NCBI RefSeq assembly: GCF_001245615.1
Contig: NZ_CWKH01000001.1
Span: 2,170,001 to 2,234,000 of the forward strand
Reading direction: 5' to 3'
DNA from: Mycolicibacterium neworleansense
Lineage (GTDB): Bacteria > Actinomycetota > Actinomycetes > Mycobacteriales > Mycobacteriaceae
DNA: 64,000 nt
Below the pieces are notes generated by a model. It had not been told where the DNA came from. It searched no databases and worked only from the letters and a program-made list of their open reading frames with translations. Each line of letters begins with the position of its first letter. Position 1 is the first letter of the stretch. Both the position numbers and the translations under genes were made by a program. Below, in pieces: positions 19,760 to 29,545 of the stretch.

Positions 19760-21334
19760 ATGAGTTTCGCCAGCCCATTCCCCGATGTCGACCTGCCGAC
19801 CGTCAGCGTCTACGACTATCTGTTCGCCGACATGCCGGCCGCCGATGCCGCCCGGATCGCCATGGTCGATGCCAAGTCCGGTACCGAGACCACCTACGGC
19901 GAGCTGGTGAGCCGGATCGACGCGTTCGCCGGCGGGCTCGCGGCCCGCGGGATCGGTGTCGGCGACGTGGTGGCACTGCTGTCGCCCAACAGTTCGGATT
20001 TCGCGATCGCGTTCCACGGAATTCTGCGCGCGGGCGCGACCGCCACCACCGTCAACGCGTTGTTCACCGCGCGTGACATCGCCAAGCAGCTCAAGGATTC
20101 GAAGGCCCGACTGCTCGTCACGGTGAACGCCCTGCTGCCCCAGGCCGCTGAAGGCGCCTCCGCCGCGGGCCTGGACCCCGGCCAGGTCGTGGTACTCGAC
20201 GGCGACGGTCTGGGCGCGCAGGGCCCGGCTCCCGAGGTGAGTTTCGATCCGGCCACTCACTTGGCCGCGCTCCCCTACAGCTCGGGCACGACGGCCAACC
20301 CCAAGGGCGTCATGCTGACCCACGCCAACCTGACGGCCAACGTCGCGCAGATCCGCCCGCTGCAGGGCATGACGTCCGATGACCGGCTGCTGGCCGTGCT
20401 GCCGTTTTTCCACATCTACGGAATGACGGTGCTGCTCAACGCCGCCCTGCACGCCCGCGCGCAGCTGGTGATCATGCCGTCGTTCGATCTCACCGAGTTC
20501 CTCGACAACATCGCGACCCGCCGGTGCACCTTCGTCTACATCGCCCCGCCGGTGGCCGTCGCCCTGGCCAAGCACCCGATGGTCGACTCGTATGACCTGT
20601 CCTCGCTGCGCGCCGTGCTGTCCGGTGCGGCATCGCTGGATGCCGACCTCGGTCGCGCCGTGGCAGAACGGTTGAACTGCACGGTGTCCCAGGGTTACGG
20701 CATGAGCGAGCTGAGCCCGGTCAGCCACATCACCCCGCACGACGGCGGGCTGGCATCGGTCGGCACGGTCGCGCCGCTGGACTCGTGCGGCTGGACCGTC
20801 CCCAACGGCGTGAGCAAGCTGGTCGACCCCGAGACCGGGAATGAAATCGAGATCCCGGCAGAGGGTTTGAGCGAAACCGGTGAGCTGTGGTTCAAGGGCC
20901 CCAACGTGATGGCCGGCTATCTGGGCAATGCGGCGGCCACCCGGGAGACCATCGACGCCGACGGGTTCCTGCACACCGGAGATCTGGCCCAGGTCGATTC
21001 CAACGGCTGCGTCTACGTGGTGGACCGGCTGAAGGAACTCATCAAATACAAGGGCTACCAGGTGCCCCCGGCCGAGCTGGAGGCCGTGCTGCTGGGGCAT
21101 CCCGGTATCGCTGACGCGGCCGTGATCGGGGTGCAGGACAAGGAATCCGGCGAGGAGGTGCCGAAAGCCTTTGTGGTCAAACAGCCTTCGACGGAGTTGA
21201 CCGCCGAGGAAGTGATGGCGTTCGTGGCCGGCCTGGTGGCGCCCTACAAGAAGGTGCGCCAAGTGCAGTTCATCGAGGCAATCCCCAAGTCATCGGCCGG
21301 CAAGATCCTGCGCCGGGAGTTGCGCGGCAGCTAG
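19760..21334 (+). CDS. 4-coumarate:CoA ligase-like acyl-CoA synthetase
   Basis: A 524-residue ANL-superfamily enzyme that activates a carboxylic acid to acyl-AMP and then acyl-CoA. The phosphate loop is LPYSSGTTANPKGV near residue 175; GYGMSELSPV is the A5-type motif, TGDLAQVD the A7 motif, and the catalytic lysine sits in PKSSAGKILRREL at the C-terminus. Length and sequence are closest to plant-type 4-coumarate/phenylpropionate CoA ligases, but the substrate cannot be read from sequence. A GGAAG Shine-Dalgarno precedes the ATG. Confidence 0.9.
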   Translation: MSFASPFPDVDLPTVSVYDYLFADMPAADAARIAMVDAKSGTETTYGELVSRIDAFAGGLAARGIGVGDVVALLSPNSSDFAIAFHGILRAGATATTVNALFTARDIAKQLKDSKARLLVTVNALLPQAAEGASAAGLDPGQVVVLDGDGLGAQGPAPEVSFDPATHLAALPYSSGTTANPKGVMLTHANLTANVAQIRPLQGMTSDDRLLAVLPFFHIYGMTVLLNAALHARAQLVIMPSFDLTEFLDNIATRRCTFVYIAPPVAVALAKHPMVDSYDLSSLRAVLSGAASLDADLGRAVAERLNCTVSQGYGMSELSPVSHITPHDGGLASVGTVAPLDSCGWTVPNGVSKLVDPETGNEIEIPAEGLSETGELWFKGPNVMAGYLGNAAATRETIDADGFLHTGDLAQVDSNGCVYVVDRLKELIKYKGYQVPPAELEAVLLGHPGIADAAVIGVQDKESGEEVPKAFVVKQPSTELTAEEVMAFVAGLVAPYKKVRQVQFIEAIPKSSAGKILRRELRGS

Positions 21335-21387
21335 TCGTTGCCAGTTGTTGCGATAAGCAGGATTTTATGGCCCAGGTGAAGGGTCGT

Positions 21388-21393
21388 TAGCGT
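21388..21393 (+). promoter_or_regulatory. -10 box of leaderless amidase promoter
   Basis: TAGCGT seven bases before the amidase ATG, no Shine-Dalgarno. Confidence 0.45.
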
Positions 21394-21400
21394 CGGCTTC

Positions 21401-22852
21401 ATGGATTGGAGTCGTCGGTCGGCCGGCGAGTTGGCAGTCGCATTGCGCGCTCGTGAGGTGTCCTCGGCGGAGCTGACCGAGGCGGCAATCGCTGGTATCG
21501 AGCGGGACGACCGGGCGATCAACGCTGTCTGTGTGCCCGACTTCGACCGTGCGCGGGAGGCTGCGCGGCGGGCCGACCACGCGCTGGCCCGGGGCGAGGA
21601 CCGGCCGCTGCTGGGTATTCCGGTGACGGTCAAGGAGTCCTACAACATGGCAGGGCTGCCCACGACCTGGGGCATGCCGCACTACCGGGATTTCGTGCCG
21701 GCCGAGGACGCGGTGCAGGTGTCGCGGCTCAAGTCTGCCGGTGCGGTGGTGCTCGGCAAGACCAACGTCCCACTGGGGCTGCAAGATGTGCAGACTTTCA
21801 ACGATATCCATGGCACCACCAGCAATCCGTGGGATCGCGGTCGTACGTCGGGCGGATCATCGGGTGGGTCGGCGGCCGCCCTGGCGTGCGGGTTCGGTGC
21901 GTTGTCGGTCGGCTCCGACCTCGCCGGTTCGCTGCGCACCCCCGCGCATTTCTGTGGCGTCTACGCCCACAAACCCACCGTTGGGCTGGCCGCGATGCGC
22001 GGTATGGCCCCGCCTCCGGGGCCGGCCCTGCCGATCGACTCCGACCTCGCTGTCGTCGGTCCGATGGCGCGCACCGCCCGCGACCTCACTGTCCTGCTCG
22101 ATGTGATGGCCGGCCCGGATCCGCTGACTGTCGGCGTGGCACACAAAGTGACGCTGCCACCCCCACGCCGAGAGCGTCTCGGCGACTTCCGGATCTTGGT
22201 CGTCGAGGAGCATCCGGACATTGCGACCGGAATCGCGGTTCGCGCCGCGGTGAATCGGGTGGCCGACGCCCTGATCTCCAACGGTGCCCGCGTCCAGAGG
22301 CACAGTCCGCTGCTGCCCGATCTGGCCGAGGCCGCGTCGCTGTACACGCAGCTGCTGTTTTCTGGTTCCACCGCACGCTTTCCGATCGATTCGTACGAGC
22401 AGCTACGTGACCGCGCCGCCGGACTGAGTGCCGACGATCAGAGCCTGGAGGCGGCGCGGCTGCGCGGGATGGTGCTGAGCCACCGCGACTGGATCGAGTT
22501 GACCCGGCGTCGCGAGCTGCACCGCCACGGCTGGCGACAGCTCTTCGGCGAATTCGATGCCGTCGTCTGTCCCATCACGCCGACTCCCGCGTTCCCACAC
22601 GACCACCATCCGGATCTGCTGAAACGCCGGCTCGACATCGACGGCGTCGAGTACCCATATTTCGACCAGCTCGTCTGGGCCGGTCTGGCCACGATGCCAG
22701 GCCTGCCCGCCACCGCCATACCAGCGGGTCGGTCCCGAGAGGGACTGCCGGTGGGAGTGCAGCTCATCGGTCCGATGTTCGAGGACCGCACCCCGCTACG
22801 GCTGGCCGAGCTGCTCGAACATCAGATCGGCGGGGTTTTCGCACCCGAGTAG
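21401..22852 (+). CDS. Amidase (amidase-signature family)
   Basis: A 483-residue amidase-signature hydrolase. The triad is visible as Lys in IPVTVKESYNMAGLPTTWG, the cis-serine in [14 protein letters not shown], and the nucleophile in VGSDLAGSLRTPAHFC. The C-terminus contains the conserved PGLPATAIPAG-type loop. The amide substrate is unknown; family members act on fatty amides, aryl amides and enantiomeric amides. It differs clearly from GatA in the nucleophile motif (SDLAGS instead of TDTGGS). Start follows a TAGCGT box. Confidence 0.9.
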   Translation: MDWSRRSAGELAVALRAREVSSAELTEAAIAGIERDDRAINAVCVPDFDRAREAARRADHALARGEDRPLLGIPVTVKESYNMAGLPTTWGMPHYRDFVPAEDAVQVSRLKSAGAVVLGKTNVPLGLQDVQTFNDIHGTTSNPWDRGRTSGGSSGGSAAALACGFGALSVGSDLAGSLRTPAHFCGVYAHKPTVGLAAMRGMAPPPGPALPIDSDLAVVGPMARTARDLTVLLDVMAGPDPLTVGVAHKVTLPPPRRERLGDFRILVVEEHPDIATGIAVRAAVNRVADALISNGARVQRHSPLLPDLAEAASLYTQLLFSGSTARFPIDSYEQLRDRAAGLSADDQSLEAARLRGMVLSHRDWIELTRRRELHRHGWRQLFGEFDAVVCPITPTPAFPHDHHPDLLKRRLDIDGVEYPYFDQLVWAGLATMPGLPATAIPAGRSREGLPVGVQLIGPMFEDRTPLRLAELLEHQIGGVFAPE

Positions 22853-22880
22853 CAGCAACAGTCTTCTCCCCCAACCGCTT

Positions 22881-23204
22881 TCAGTCCTCGACGTAGGCCC
22901 GCAGGCGGTCGAGCGCCTTGTCCCAGCGGTGCGACAGTGCCGTCAGGTAGTCGCTGGCCTGCACCAGTGGTTCGGGATGAATCCGCCAGATACGCTCGCG
23001 ACCCTTGCGATCACTGGTCACCAGGCCCACCGCCTCCAGCAGCAGGAGGTGCTTGGTCGCGGCCTGCCGGGTGACCGGAATGACCTGTGTCAGTTGCACT
23101 GTCGAACAGGGGCCACCCTCACAGAGCCGGGTCACGATGCGCAATCGGTTGGGATCGCCGAGCGCGTCGAAGAGTGGCGCACGTTCGGCGACGGCGGCTG
23201 TCAT
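22881..23204 (-). CDS. ArsR-family transcriptional regulator
   Basis: A 107-residue winged-helix repressor (LFDALGDPNRLRIVTRL, then STVQLTQVIPVTRQAATKHLLLLEAVGLV). No metal-binding CxC motif is seen in the recognition helix, so it belongs to the metal-independent group that is usually paired with an SRPBCC protein. It overlaps the upstream SRPBCC gene by four bases (ATGA), and the pair is preceded by two identical operators, implying autorepression of the operon. Confidence 0.9.
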   Translation of the reverse strand: MTAAVAERAPLFDALGDPNRLRIVTRLCEGGPCSTVQLTQVIPVTRQAATKHLLLLEAVGLVTSDRKGRERIWRIHPEPLVQASDYLTALSHRWDKALDRLRAYVED

Positions 23205-23695
23205 ACCGACTCGCCGAGCGCGAGGTACTTGCGCACCATCTCGGCCTGGTGGGCCCACCCCTGGCTGTTGGCCTCGAACGCCGAGCGCCGTCGCGCGGCG
23301 GGAACCGCGTCGAACCCCGATTCGACGATGCGCAGCAGGACCCCGCCATCGGCCTCGGCGAGGGTGAACTCGACGAGGGTGGTGGGCGCCGCCGGCTCGC
23401 GGGAGCCGGGTTCCACGGCGTAGGGATGCCAGCGGAAGGCCAGCCGATGCGGCGGCTCGACCGCCACGATGTGCCAGGCGTCGGCCTCACCGGCGTAGGG
23501 CTCCTGCATGGCGGCGACGTCGTCGTCGACCTCGGTGGGCGTCATCACCCCGTTGACCGATTCCCCGGCGATGAAGGGCCCGTCGAAGCGGACCCCGAAC
23601 CATCGGCCGAATTCCTCGGAGTTGCTGATGGCCCGCCACACCCGGTCCAGCGGCGCCTTGAGCAGGACTTCCTTCTCGATCCGATCAGTACTCAT
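23201..23695 (-). CDS. SRPBCC (AHSA1-like) protein
   Basis: A 164-residue START/Bet v1-fold protein of the Aha1 C-terminal-like family (RIEKEVLLKAPLDRVWRAISNSEEFGRWFG; PHRLAFRWHPYAVEP; VLLRIVESGFDAVP). It should form a hydrophobic ligand pocket; ligand unknown. I start at the ATG (MSTDRIEK) rather than a TTG two codons earlier. It is the first gene of a two-gene operon with the ArsR regulator, and the nearer operator ends three bases from this start. Confidence 0.88.
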   Translation of the reverse strand: MSTDRIEKEVLLKAPLDRVWRAISNSEEFGRWFGVRFDGPFIAGESVNGVMTPTEVDDDVAAMQEPYAGEADAWHIVAVEPPHRLAFRWHPYAVEPGSREPAAPTTLVEFTLAEADGGVLLRIVESGFDAVPAARRRSAFEANSQGWAHQAEMVRKYLALGESV

Positions 23696-23697
23696 AC

Positions 23698-23713
23698 GCA
23701 ACCTTTCAGTTGC
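23698..23713 (-). promoter_or_regulatory. ArsR operator, proximal copy
   Basis: GCAACTGAAAGGTTGC (minus strand), an inverted repeat with GCAAC/GTTGC arms, directly before the SRPBCC start. Confidence 0.65.
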
Positions 23714-23743
23714 CCTTCAGCGTAGAACGATGCGCGGTCAAGC

Positions 23744-23759
23744 GCAACCTTTTAGTTGC
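23744..23759 (-). promoter_or_regulatory. ArsR operator, distal copy
   Basis: GCAACTAAAAGGTTGC (minus strand), differing from the proximal copy at one base. The two centres are 46 bases apart and bracket the presumed promoter. Confidence 0.65.
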
Positions 23760-23764
23760 CTTTG

Positions 23765-24775
23765 TTAGATGGCGTCCGGATCTTCGGCGAATGCGTCGGC
23801 GGCCTTCTGCGTGAGTTCCACCGCGGTGCGCGCCCATTGCGACGTGGCCCCGGCCAGCCCGCAGGCCGGCGTGATCCCGATGCGGTCGCGCAGCACCGCC
23901 CGGGCGAAGCCGAGGCGGTCGGTGAGTGCCACCGCGGCCTTGGCGACCTCCTCGACCGAGGGTCTCCCCTCGGGCGCAGTCGCAGGCACCACGCCGAGCA
24001 GCACCGTTCGTCCCGAGTCGACGAACTCCCCGACACCGTCCAGATCCGCGGGCGACAGGGTCGAGACGTCGACCGATATCGCCTGAACAGCGCTGCGCAA
24101 CAACGCCTTCCACGGCAGCTCCGGGGCACAGCTGTGCAGTGCGACATCAGAGCCGGCCGCCACCACGCACGCGTCGAGCAGGTTCATCGCCAACGCCTCG
24201 TCCACCGGATGCACCGGGGTGAAACTCGTGACCCCGGAGAGCCGGCCCGCCAGCGCGGCCGGCAGCGACGGCTCGTCGAGCTGGACCACCACCGGAGTCT
24301 CCAACCGCCGGGCCACCTCGGCTCGGTGGATCGCCAACCCTTCGGCAAGTGAGGCCGAAAGATCGCGCAGCGCACCGTGATCGGTGATGGCCCGATGTCC
24401 GTTGGGCAACTCCAGCTGTGCGGCCAGGGTGATCGGTCCGGGCGCCTGCACCTTGACCGCACGCCCACTACCCCGTAGCCCGGCCCGCTCCCAGGCTTCT
24501 TCCAGCGCGTCGATGTCCTCGCCGAGCAGGCTGACCGCCCGCCGCAGGGCAGCGCTGCGGCCACCGGCGATGCGGTACCCGCGCGGCACGGTGTCGACGC
24601 CGATGTCGACCAGCAGGGCCCCGGCCCGTCCGATCAGATCGGCACCGATCCCCCGCGCGGGCAGCTCGACGAGGTGCGACAGGGTGTGCAGTTCACCTAC
24701 GACAACCTCGGCCGCGGCCCGCGGCTGTGTGCCGGGCCATGATCCGATACCGGTCGCCGCTGCGAAAACGGTCAC
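23765..24775 (-). CDS. Cobalamin-independent methionine synthase-like protein (Rv3015c homologue)
   Basis: A 336-residue single-domain protein of the MetE/UroD-like barrel superfamily, about half the length of full MetE. It begins TGIGSWPG, has the metal-ligand-like segment [11 protein letters not shown] and a late PACGLA. The N-terminal folate domain of MetE is missing, so it probably does not make methionine by itself; the reaction is unknown. Its GTG start overlaps the mnmA stop (GTGA), making it third in the iscS-mnmA operon, which hints at a role linked to sulfur or methyl chemistry. Confidence 0.88.
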   Translation of the reverse strand: MTVFAAATGIGSWPGTQPRAAAEVVVGELHTLSHLVELPARGIGADLIGRAGALLVDIGVDTVPRGYRIAGGRSAALRRAVSLLGEDIDALEEAWERAGLRGSGRAVKVQAPGPITLAAQLELPNGHRAITDHGALRDLSASLAEGLAIHRAEVARRLETPVVVQLDEPSLPAALAGRLSGVTSFTPVHPVDEALAMNLLDACVVAAGSDVALHSCAPELPWKALLRSAVQAISVDVSTLSPADLDGVGEFVDSGRTVLLGVVPATAPEGRPSVEEVAKAAVALTDRLGFARAVLRDRIGITPACGLAGATSQWARTAVELTQKAADAFAEDPDAI

Positions 24776-25842
24776 GCGCGTGCGATGGTCGCGCTGGCGA
24801 TGACCTCGTCACCGTCGGCGTCGGGCCGGTACAGAACCATCGTCTGGCCGGGCGCCACCCCGCGCAGCGGCCCCCGCAGAGAGACCTCCAGCCTGCCCTC
24901 GCGCAGCTCGGCCACCGCGTCGGTGATCCCGCCGTGCGCGCGCACCTGGACCTGGCATTCCACCGGGCCCTGCAGCGCCGCCCCGCCGGTGAACACCGGC
25001 TTGTTACCGGTCAGCTCCCAGATCTCGAGATCTTCGACCGGACCGACCCGGACGGTGCCCGTCTCGGCGTCGATCCCGGTGACATAGCGGGGACGACCGT
25101 CGGCACCCGGTCCCGCGATACCCAGACCCTTGCGCTGTCCGATGGTGAAGCCATGCACGCCTTCGTGTTCGGCGAGCACCGTGCCTTCGTTGTCGATCAC
25201 CGAGCCGCGCCGCACCCCGATGCGGGCGCCCAGGAAGGCCTGGGTGTCCCCGGAGGGGATGAAGCAGATGTCGTGGCTGTCCGGCTTTTTCGCGACAGCC
25301 AGGCGACGCTCGGCGGCCTCGGCCCGGATCTGCGACTTGGGAGTGTCACCGATCGGGAAGATCGCGTGAGCCAGCTGCTCGGCAGTCAGCACACCCAGCA
25401 CGTAGGACTGGTCCTTGTCGGCATCGACCGCGCGGCGCAGCCGGCCGTCGGCCAGCCGGGCGTAATGACCGGTGGCGACCGCATCGAATCCGAGCGCCAG
25501 CGCGCGTGCCGCCAGAGCAGAGAACTTGATCCGCTCGTTACACCGCACACAGGGATTCGGGGTCTCGCCGCGGGCGTACGACTCGACGAAGTCGTCGATC
25601 ACGTCGTCCTTGAACCGGTCAGCGAAATCCCATACGTAGAACGGGATGTCGAGGATGTCGGCCACTCGGCGGGCATCGCCGGCATCCTCCTTCGAGCAGC
25701 AGCCCCGGGAGCCGGTGCGCAACGTCCCCGGCGCCGACGACAGCGCCATGTGCACACCGACCACGTCATGGCCGGCATCGACCATCCGTGCGGCGGCCAC
25801 CGAGGAATCCACACCGCCGCTCATCGCGACCAGCACCCTCAT
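24772..25842 (-). CDS. mnmA: tRNA-specific 2-thiouridylase
   Basis: MnmA (356 residues) thiolates U34 of Lys, Glu and Gln tRNAs. The ATP pyrophosphatase loop is [11 protein letters not shown]; the catalytic cysteines lie in [12 protein letters not shown] and HDICFIPSG. An extra cysteine cluster near [16 protein letters not shown] is usual for the family. It overlaps iscS by four bases (ATGA); IscS supplies the persulfide sulfur, so the operon order matches the sulfur relay. Confidence 0.97.
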   Translation of the reverse strand: MRVLVAMSGGVDSSVAAARMVDAGHDVVGVHMALSSAPGTLRTGSRGCCSKEDAGDARRVADILDIPFYVWDFADRFKDDVIDDFVESYARGETPNPCVRCNERIKFSALAARALALGFDAVATGHYARLADGRLRRAVDADKDQSYVLGVLTAEQLAHAIFPIGDTPKSQIRAEAAERRLAVAKKPDSHDICFIPSGDTQAFLGARIGVRRGSVIDNEGTVLAEHEGVHGFTIGQRKGLGIAGPGADGRPRYVTGIDAETGTVRVGPVEDLEIWELTGNKPVFTGGAALQGPVECQVQVRAHGGITDAVAELREGRLEVSLRGPLRGVAPGQTMVLYRPDADGDEVIASATIARA

Positions 25843-27065
25843 GAGAACGTCCTCCCCGCGCTGGCCAGCGCCGCCTGCCGGGCCCGCTCGACGGCCGCAG
25901 GCAGCACCTCCAACACCGCGTCGATGTCAGCGTCGGTGCTGGTGTGCCCCAACGAGAATCGCAGCGACCCCCGCGCAGTGGCCGGGTCGGCACCCATGGC
26001 GATCAGGACGTGCGACGGCTGCGCCACGCCGGCGGTGCAGGCCGAGCCGGTGGAGCACTCCACGCCCTTGGCGTCGAGCAGCATCAGAAGCGAGTCACCT
26101 TCACAACCGCGGAAGGTGAAGTGGGTGTTGGCGGGAAGCCGGCCGGCTCCCCGCGGACCGTTGAGGTACGTGTCCTCGATCGTCGACAGCACCCCGTCGA
26201 TCAACCGGTCCCGCAGCGCCTGCATCCGGGCGGCATGCTCGGCGAGCCCACCGATGGCCACCTCCGCGGCCGCGGCCATCGCCACGGTGCCGGCCACATC
26301 GGGCGTCCCGGAACGGACATCGCGCTCCTGCCCGCCGCCGTGCAGCAGCGGCACACAGGCGGTGTCACGCCGCAGCACCAACGCGCCGACGCCCATCGGG
26401 CCGCCGAACTTGTGCGCGGCGATGCTCATCGCCGCCAGCCCGGTCTCGGCGAAATCGACGGGGATCTGGCCGACGGCCTGGATGGCGTCGCTGTGCATCG
26501 GGACCTCGAACTCGGCCGCGATCGCAGCCAGTTCGGCGATCGCCATGATGGTGCCGACCTCGTTGTTGGCCCACATGATGCTGACCAGTGCCACGTCTGC
26601 GGGTCCGTCGCCGGCCTCCAGTGCCGCGCGCAGCGACTCGGGGGCGACGACCCCCTCGGCGTCCACCGGCAGCCAGGTCACCTCGGCGCCCTCATGGTCG
26701 ACCAGCCACTGCACGGCATCCAGAACCGCGTGGTGCTCGACGGCGGTGGTGATGATGCGGCGCCGCGTCGGCTCGGCATCGCGGCGGGCCCAGTAGATGC
26801 CCTTGACGGCGAGGTTGTCGCTCTCGGTGCCCCCGGCGGTGAAGATCACCTCCGAGGGACGGCAGCCCAGCAGGTGGGCCAGCGTCTCGCGGGCCTCTTC
26901 CATCCGCCGACGCGCCGTCCGGCCGGAACCATGCAGCGACGACGCATTGCCGACGGTGGCCAGCGCAGCGGTCATCGCCTCGATGGCAGCGGCGTGCATC
27001 GGGGTGGTGGCGGCGTGATCGAGATAGACCGGCCCGCCTGAGGAGGAGGTCAGGATGGAGGCCAT
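25839..27065 (-). CDS. iscS: Cysteine desulfurase
   Basis: IscS (408 residues) is a PLP enzyme that moves cysteine sulfur to its own active-site cysteine for Fe-S clusters and tRNA thiolation. PLP lysine is in [12 protein letters not shown], the persulfide cysteine in [13 protein letters not shown] start at [10 protein letters not shown], where AGGAGGG lies just upstream and TATCCT nine bases upstream; the much longer open frame runs into the acyltransferase in another frame and is spurious. First gene of the iscS-mnmA-MetE-like operon. Confidence 0.96.
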   Translation of the reverse strand: MASILTSSSGGPVYLDHAATTPMHAAAIEAMTAALATVGNASSLHGSGRTARRRMEEARETLAHLLGCRPSEVIFTAGGTESDNLAVKGIYWARRDAEPTRRRIITTAVEHHAVLDAVQWLVDHEGAEVTWLPVDAEGVVAPESLRAALEAGDGPADVALVSIMWANNEVGTIMAIAELAAIAAEFEVPMHSDAIQAVGQIPVDFAETGLAAMSIAAHKFGGPMGVGALVLRRDTACVPLLHGGGQERDVRSGTPDVAGTVAMAAAAEVAIGGLAEHAARMQALRDRLIDGVLSTIEDTYLNGPRGAGRLPANTHFTFRGCEGDSLLMLLDAKGVECSTGSACTAGVAQPSHVLIAMGADPATARGSLRFSLGHTSTDADIDAVLEVLPAAVERARQAALASAGRTFS

Positions 27066-27112
27066 AACCCTCCTAGGATAGCCGCTGGCAGGCGGCCCTC
27101 CCTCCGGCCGCC

Positions 27113-27955
27113 TCAGGCCGCCAGGACGTGCGCGGGAGCGCCGGGGAGCTCCTGGTGGCCCCGCACCACCGCCTCGCAGCGCCCGGCCAGTGCCCGGCGG
27201 TCGTCTCCGGGCAGCTGCAGCGACCCGACATGCACGTGGCACACGGTGCGACGTGCGGTGATGACGCGCCGCACCGACCGCAGCAGGGTGTCCTCTCCCA
27301 CGAAGGCCGGAATCGTCGACGGCCGGCCGTCGCGGTGGCGGTAGACCAGCCGCAGCGGCTGTACCGGCCGGGCCGCGTCGATCGCGGCCTGGAACATCGC
27401 GGGCCGGAAGGGTCCGTAGGCCAGTCCGCACCAGGTGGTGCCCTCCGGAAACGCCACCACCGTGTGCCCGGCACGCAGCCGCTCGGCCACGGTGTGCACC
27501 ACCGCGGGCAGCCGGCGCAAGCTGCCCCGGTCGATCGGGATGACCTTCATCACTCGGGCCAGTCGGCCCAACGCGGGCCATTCCACCAGATCGGCACGGG
27601 CCACGAACGAGCCCGGCAGCACCGCACCGATGGTGAAGATGTCGAGCCACGACACGTGCCCACTGACCACGAGCACGCCCTGCAGGTTTCGAATGGGCCC
27701 GCCCGACAATGTCACTCGCACGCCGAAGCAGCGCAGCATCAACCGGCAGTAGAACCGCTGCACGTGCGAGCGGCCCGGCATCGGCACCGCCAGCAGCACC
27801 GCGCAGGGGAACAGGACGACGGCCATGACAACCCGGATGCTGGTGCGGATCCAGACCACGAGGCGGCGACCGGCGTCGGCGCCGCCGGCATATACGCAGC
27901 TGCCATCGCACGATGCCTTGGGCAGCCAGGAATGTTCACACGGGGCTGTGGTCAT
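27113..27955 (-). CDS. 1-acyl-sn-glycerol-3-phosphate acyltransferase-like (PlsC/OlsA-like)
   Basis: A 280-residue membrane acyltransferase homologous to Rv3026c. A hydrophobic helix near residues 35-60 precedes the PlsC domain with the catalytic HX4D motif ([10 protein letters not shown]) and the substrate motif FPEGTTWCG. The start ATG overlaps the stop of the GNAT-like gene by four bases. That gene resembles OlsB, which N-acylates ornithine, and OlsA proteins then O-acylate the product; the pair may therefore act on an amino lipid rather than on glycerol phosphate. This is inference from context. Confidence 0.85.
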   Translation of the reverse strand: MTTAPCEHSWLPKASCDGSCVYAGGADAGRRLVVWIRTSIRVVMAVVLFPCAVLLAVPMPGRSHVQRFYCRLMLRCFGVRVTLSGGPIRNLQGVLVVSGHVSWLDIFTIGAVLPGSFVARADLVEWPALGRLARVMKVIPIDRGSLRRLPAVVHTVAERLRAGHTVVAFPEGTTWCGLAYGPFRPAMFQAAIDAARPVQPLRLVYRHRDGRPSTIPAFVGEDTLLRSVRRVITARRTVCHVHVGSLQLPGDDRRALAGRCEAVVRGHQELPGAPAHVLAA

Positions 27956-28800
27956 GATGCGCCCCCGGCCGTCCCGTCGGCCATGTCGGCTGCTGCCGAT
28001 ACCGAGCGCAGACGCTTCAGGTAGCGGACGTCGGCACGGCGCTTGTCCAGCAGCGCCGGGAAATCCCCCACCCCGAAGTCGGGGTCGTGGGCCGGCTCTC
28101 CGCACACCTGTGCGCCCAGGCGCAGATAACCGCGCATCAGCGGCGGCACCGTGGTGCGCGACGGTGGGTCGATGTCGTCGAGCCCTTTGCCGGCCAGGAC
28201 CACCGGCCGGTACGGGTACACCGTGTGCTCGGCGGGTGCGGCGTGGCGACGCCGTACGAAGTCCCGGACGCCGCGGATCTGGGTGCCGGGCGGACCGTCG
28301 GCGTTGCCGGCGACCGGCACCGAGACGCAGCCCGTCACGTAGTCGTAGCCGGAGCGGTCGAGGTAGGCCAGGATCCCCGCCCACATGAGCAGGACGACGG
28401 CGCCGTTGCGGTGATCGGCCCGCACCACCGCACGCCCCATCTCGACCAGGGACGGCCGCAGCGCGTCGAGACCGCGTACGTCGAACTCGGTGGCGGTGTA
28501 GAGCCCGCCCGCGGCGATGGCGCCCGGCGGGGGCAGCATCCGGTAGCAGCCCACCAGCTCACCGGTGCGGTCCTCGCGCACCAGCAGGTGGTCGCAATGC
28601 TGGTCGAACCGGTCGGCGTCTCGCCCGTCGGTGGCCGCGGTGAGCGCGAATCCGGGTTCGGAGGTGAACACGTCATGACGAAGCCGCTGGGCGGCTTCGA
28701 TGAGCTCGGGATCGGCGGACAACAACAGGGTGTAGCGGGGCGCATCGGGCGCCGCGCTGTCGGCGTGATCAGCGGCGATGAGTACAGATGCAGTGCTCAT
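27952..28800 (-). CDS. GNAT-fold N-acyltransferase, OlsB-like (Rv3027c homologue)
   Basis: A 282-residue protein of the OlsB/hemolysin acyltransferase type (Acetyltransf_5). The segment EAAQRLRHDVFTSEPGF and then DRFDQHCDHLLVREDRTGELVGCYRML are the hallmarks; GRAVVRADHRNGAVVLLMWAG follows. OlsB transfers an acyl chain from ACP to the alpha-amino group of ornithine to make lyso-ornithine lipid. The acceptor here is not known. I start at the second in-frame initiator (MSTASV). It is translationally coupled to the acyltransferase downstream. Confidence 0.82.
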   Translation of the reverse strand: MSTASVLIAADHADSAAPDAPRYTLLLSADPELIEAAQRLRHDVFTSEPGFALTAATDGRDADRFDQHCDHLLVREDRTGELVGCYRMLPPPGAIAAGGLYTATEFDVRGLDALRPSLVEMGRAVVRADHRNGAVVLLMWAGILAYLDRSGYDYVTGCVSVPVAGNADGPPGTQIRGVRDFVRRRHAAPAEHTVYPYRPVVLAGKGLDDIDPPSRTTVPPLMRGYLRLGAQVCGEPAHDPDFGVGDFPALLDKRRADVRYLKRLRSVSAAADMADGTAGGAS

Positions 28801-28887
28801 AACCAGCACGGTCGCCCAGTCGGGTCTCCATACGGCATCGCCCGTGTGACATGTCTGTGAGCGCCAGGTGACTTTTTGGGCGGCGCC

Positions 28888-29545
28888 CTAGGCGTCGAGA
28901 AACACCACGTTCTCACCGATCGGATTGCGCGGTGTATCCAGGTTGTTGGCGGGGAACTCGGGGTCGGCGTAGCCGATCGACACCCCGCTCAGGATCGTCA
29001 GATCGTCAGGGATGCCGAGTTGTTCACGCAGCACATCGGGATAGAACGAGATCGACACCTGCACGCAACTGCCGAGACCCCGTTCGTTCAACGCGAGCAG
29101 CAGGGTCTGCAGGAACATGCCGACCCCCATCGCATCGACATTCGTGAAATCTCGATGCATGCAGACCACTCCGGCCACGGAAGGCACAGGAGAACGGCGT
29201 GCGCTTCTGGGCCGCCCAGCGCCCCTGGGCGTCATCGCGGGCGATTCCCATCGCCCCGTAGACCAGGGCACCGCTCTCCCTGCGAAGGTGGGCGAACCGC
29301 GGCGGCAGGCCCGCCGAACCTATCGCCGGAGGTGCCGCCTCGACCGCGGCGAGCAGCGCGTCCACCAGTCGGACGCGCCGCTCACCGGTGGCGAAGAAGA
29401 CGTGCCAGGGCTGCGTGTTGGAGTTCGACGGCGCCCGCACTGCCAGCGCGAGCGCCTCGTCCAGAAGCTCCCGCGGAACATGCTTGTCCGGCAAGAACAT
29501 CCGCGACGACCGACGCGACCGGACCACGTCGGAGAACTCGGCCAT
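28888..29545 (-). pseudogene. Nitroreductase family gene with an internal frameshift
   Basis: The 5' half reads MAEFSDVVRSRRSSRMFLPD... APSNSNTQPWHVFFATG, a nitroreductase FMN-binding N-terminus, up to about 29195. The continuation (VAGVVCMHRDFTNVDAMGVG... QVSISFYPDVLREQLGIPDDL, ending NVVFLDA) is in another frame from about 29175. The two parts together make a normal-length protein of about 218 residues, so one base has been gained (or two lost) around 29170-29195. Either a recent pseudogene or an assembly error. The ATG overlaps the cupin stop (TGATG), placing it third in a small operon. Confidence 0.85.

Noticed and set aside
27066..27911. Long N-terminal extension of iscS
   Set aside because: Runs through the acyltransferase gene in another frame; the Shine-Dalgarno and conserved start are at 27065.
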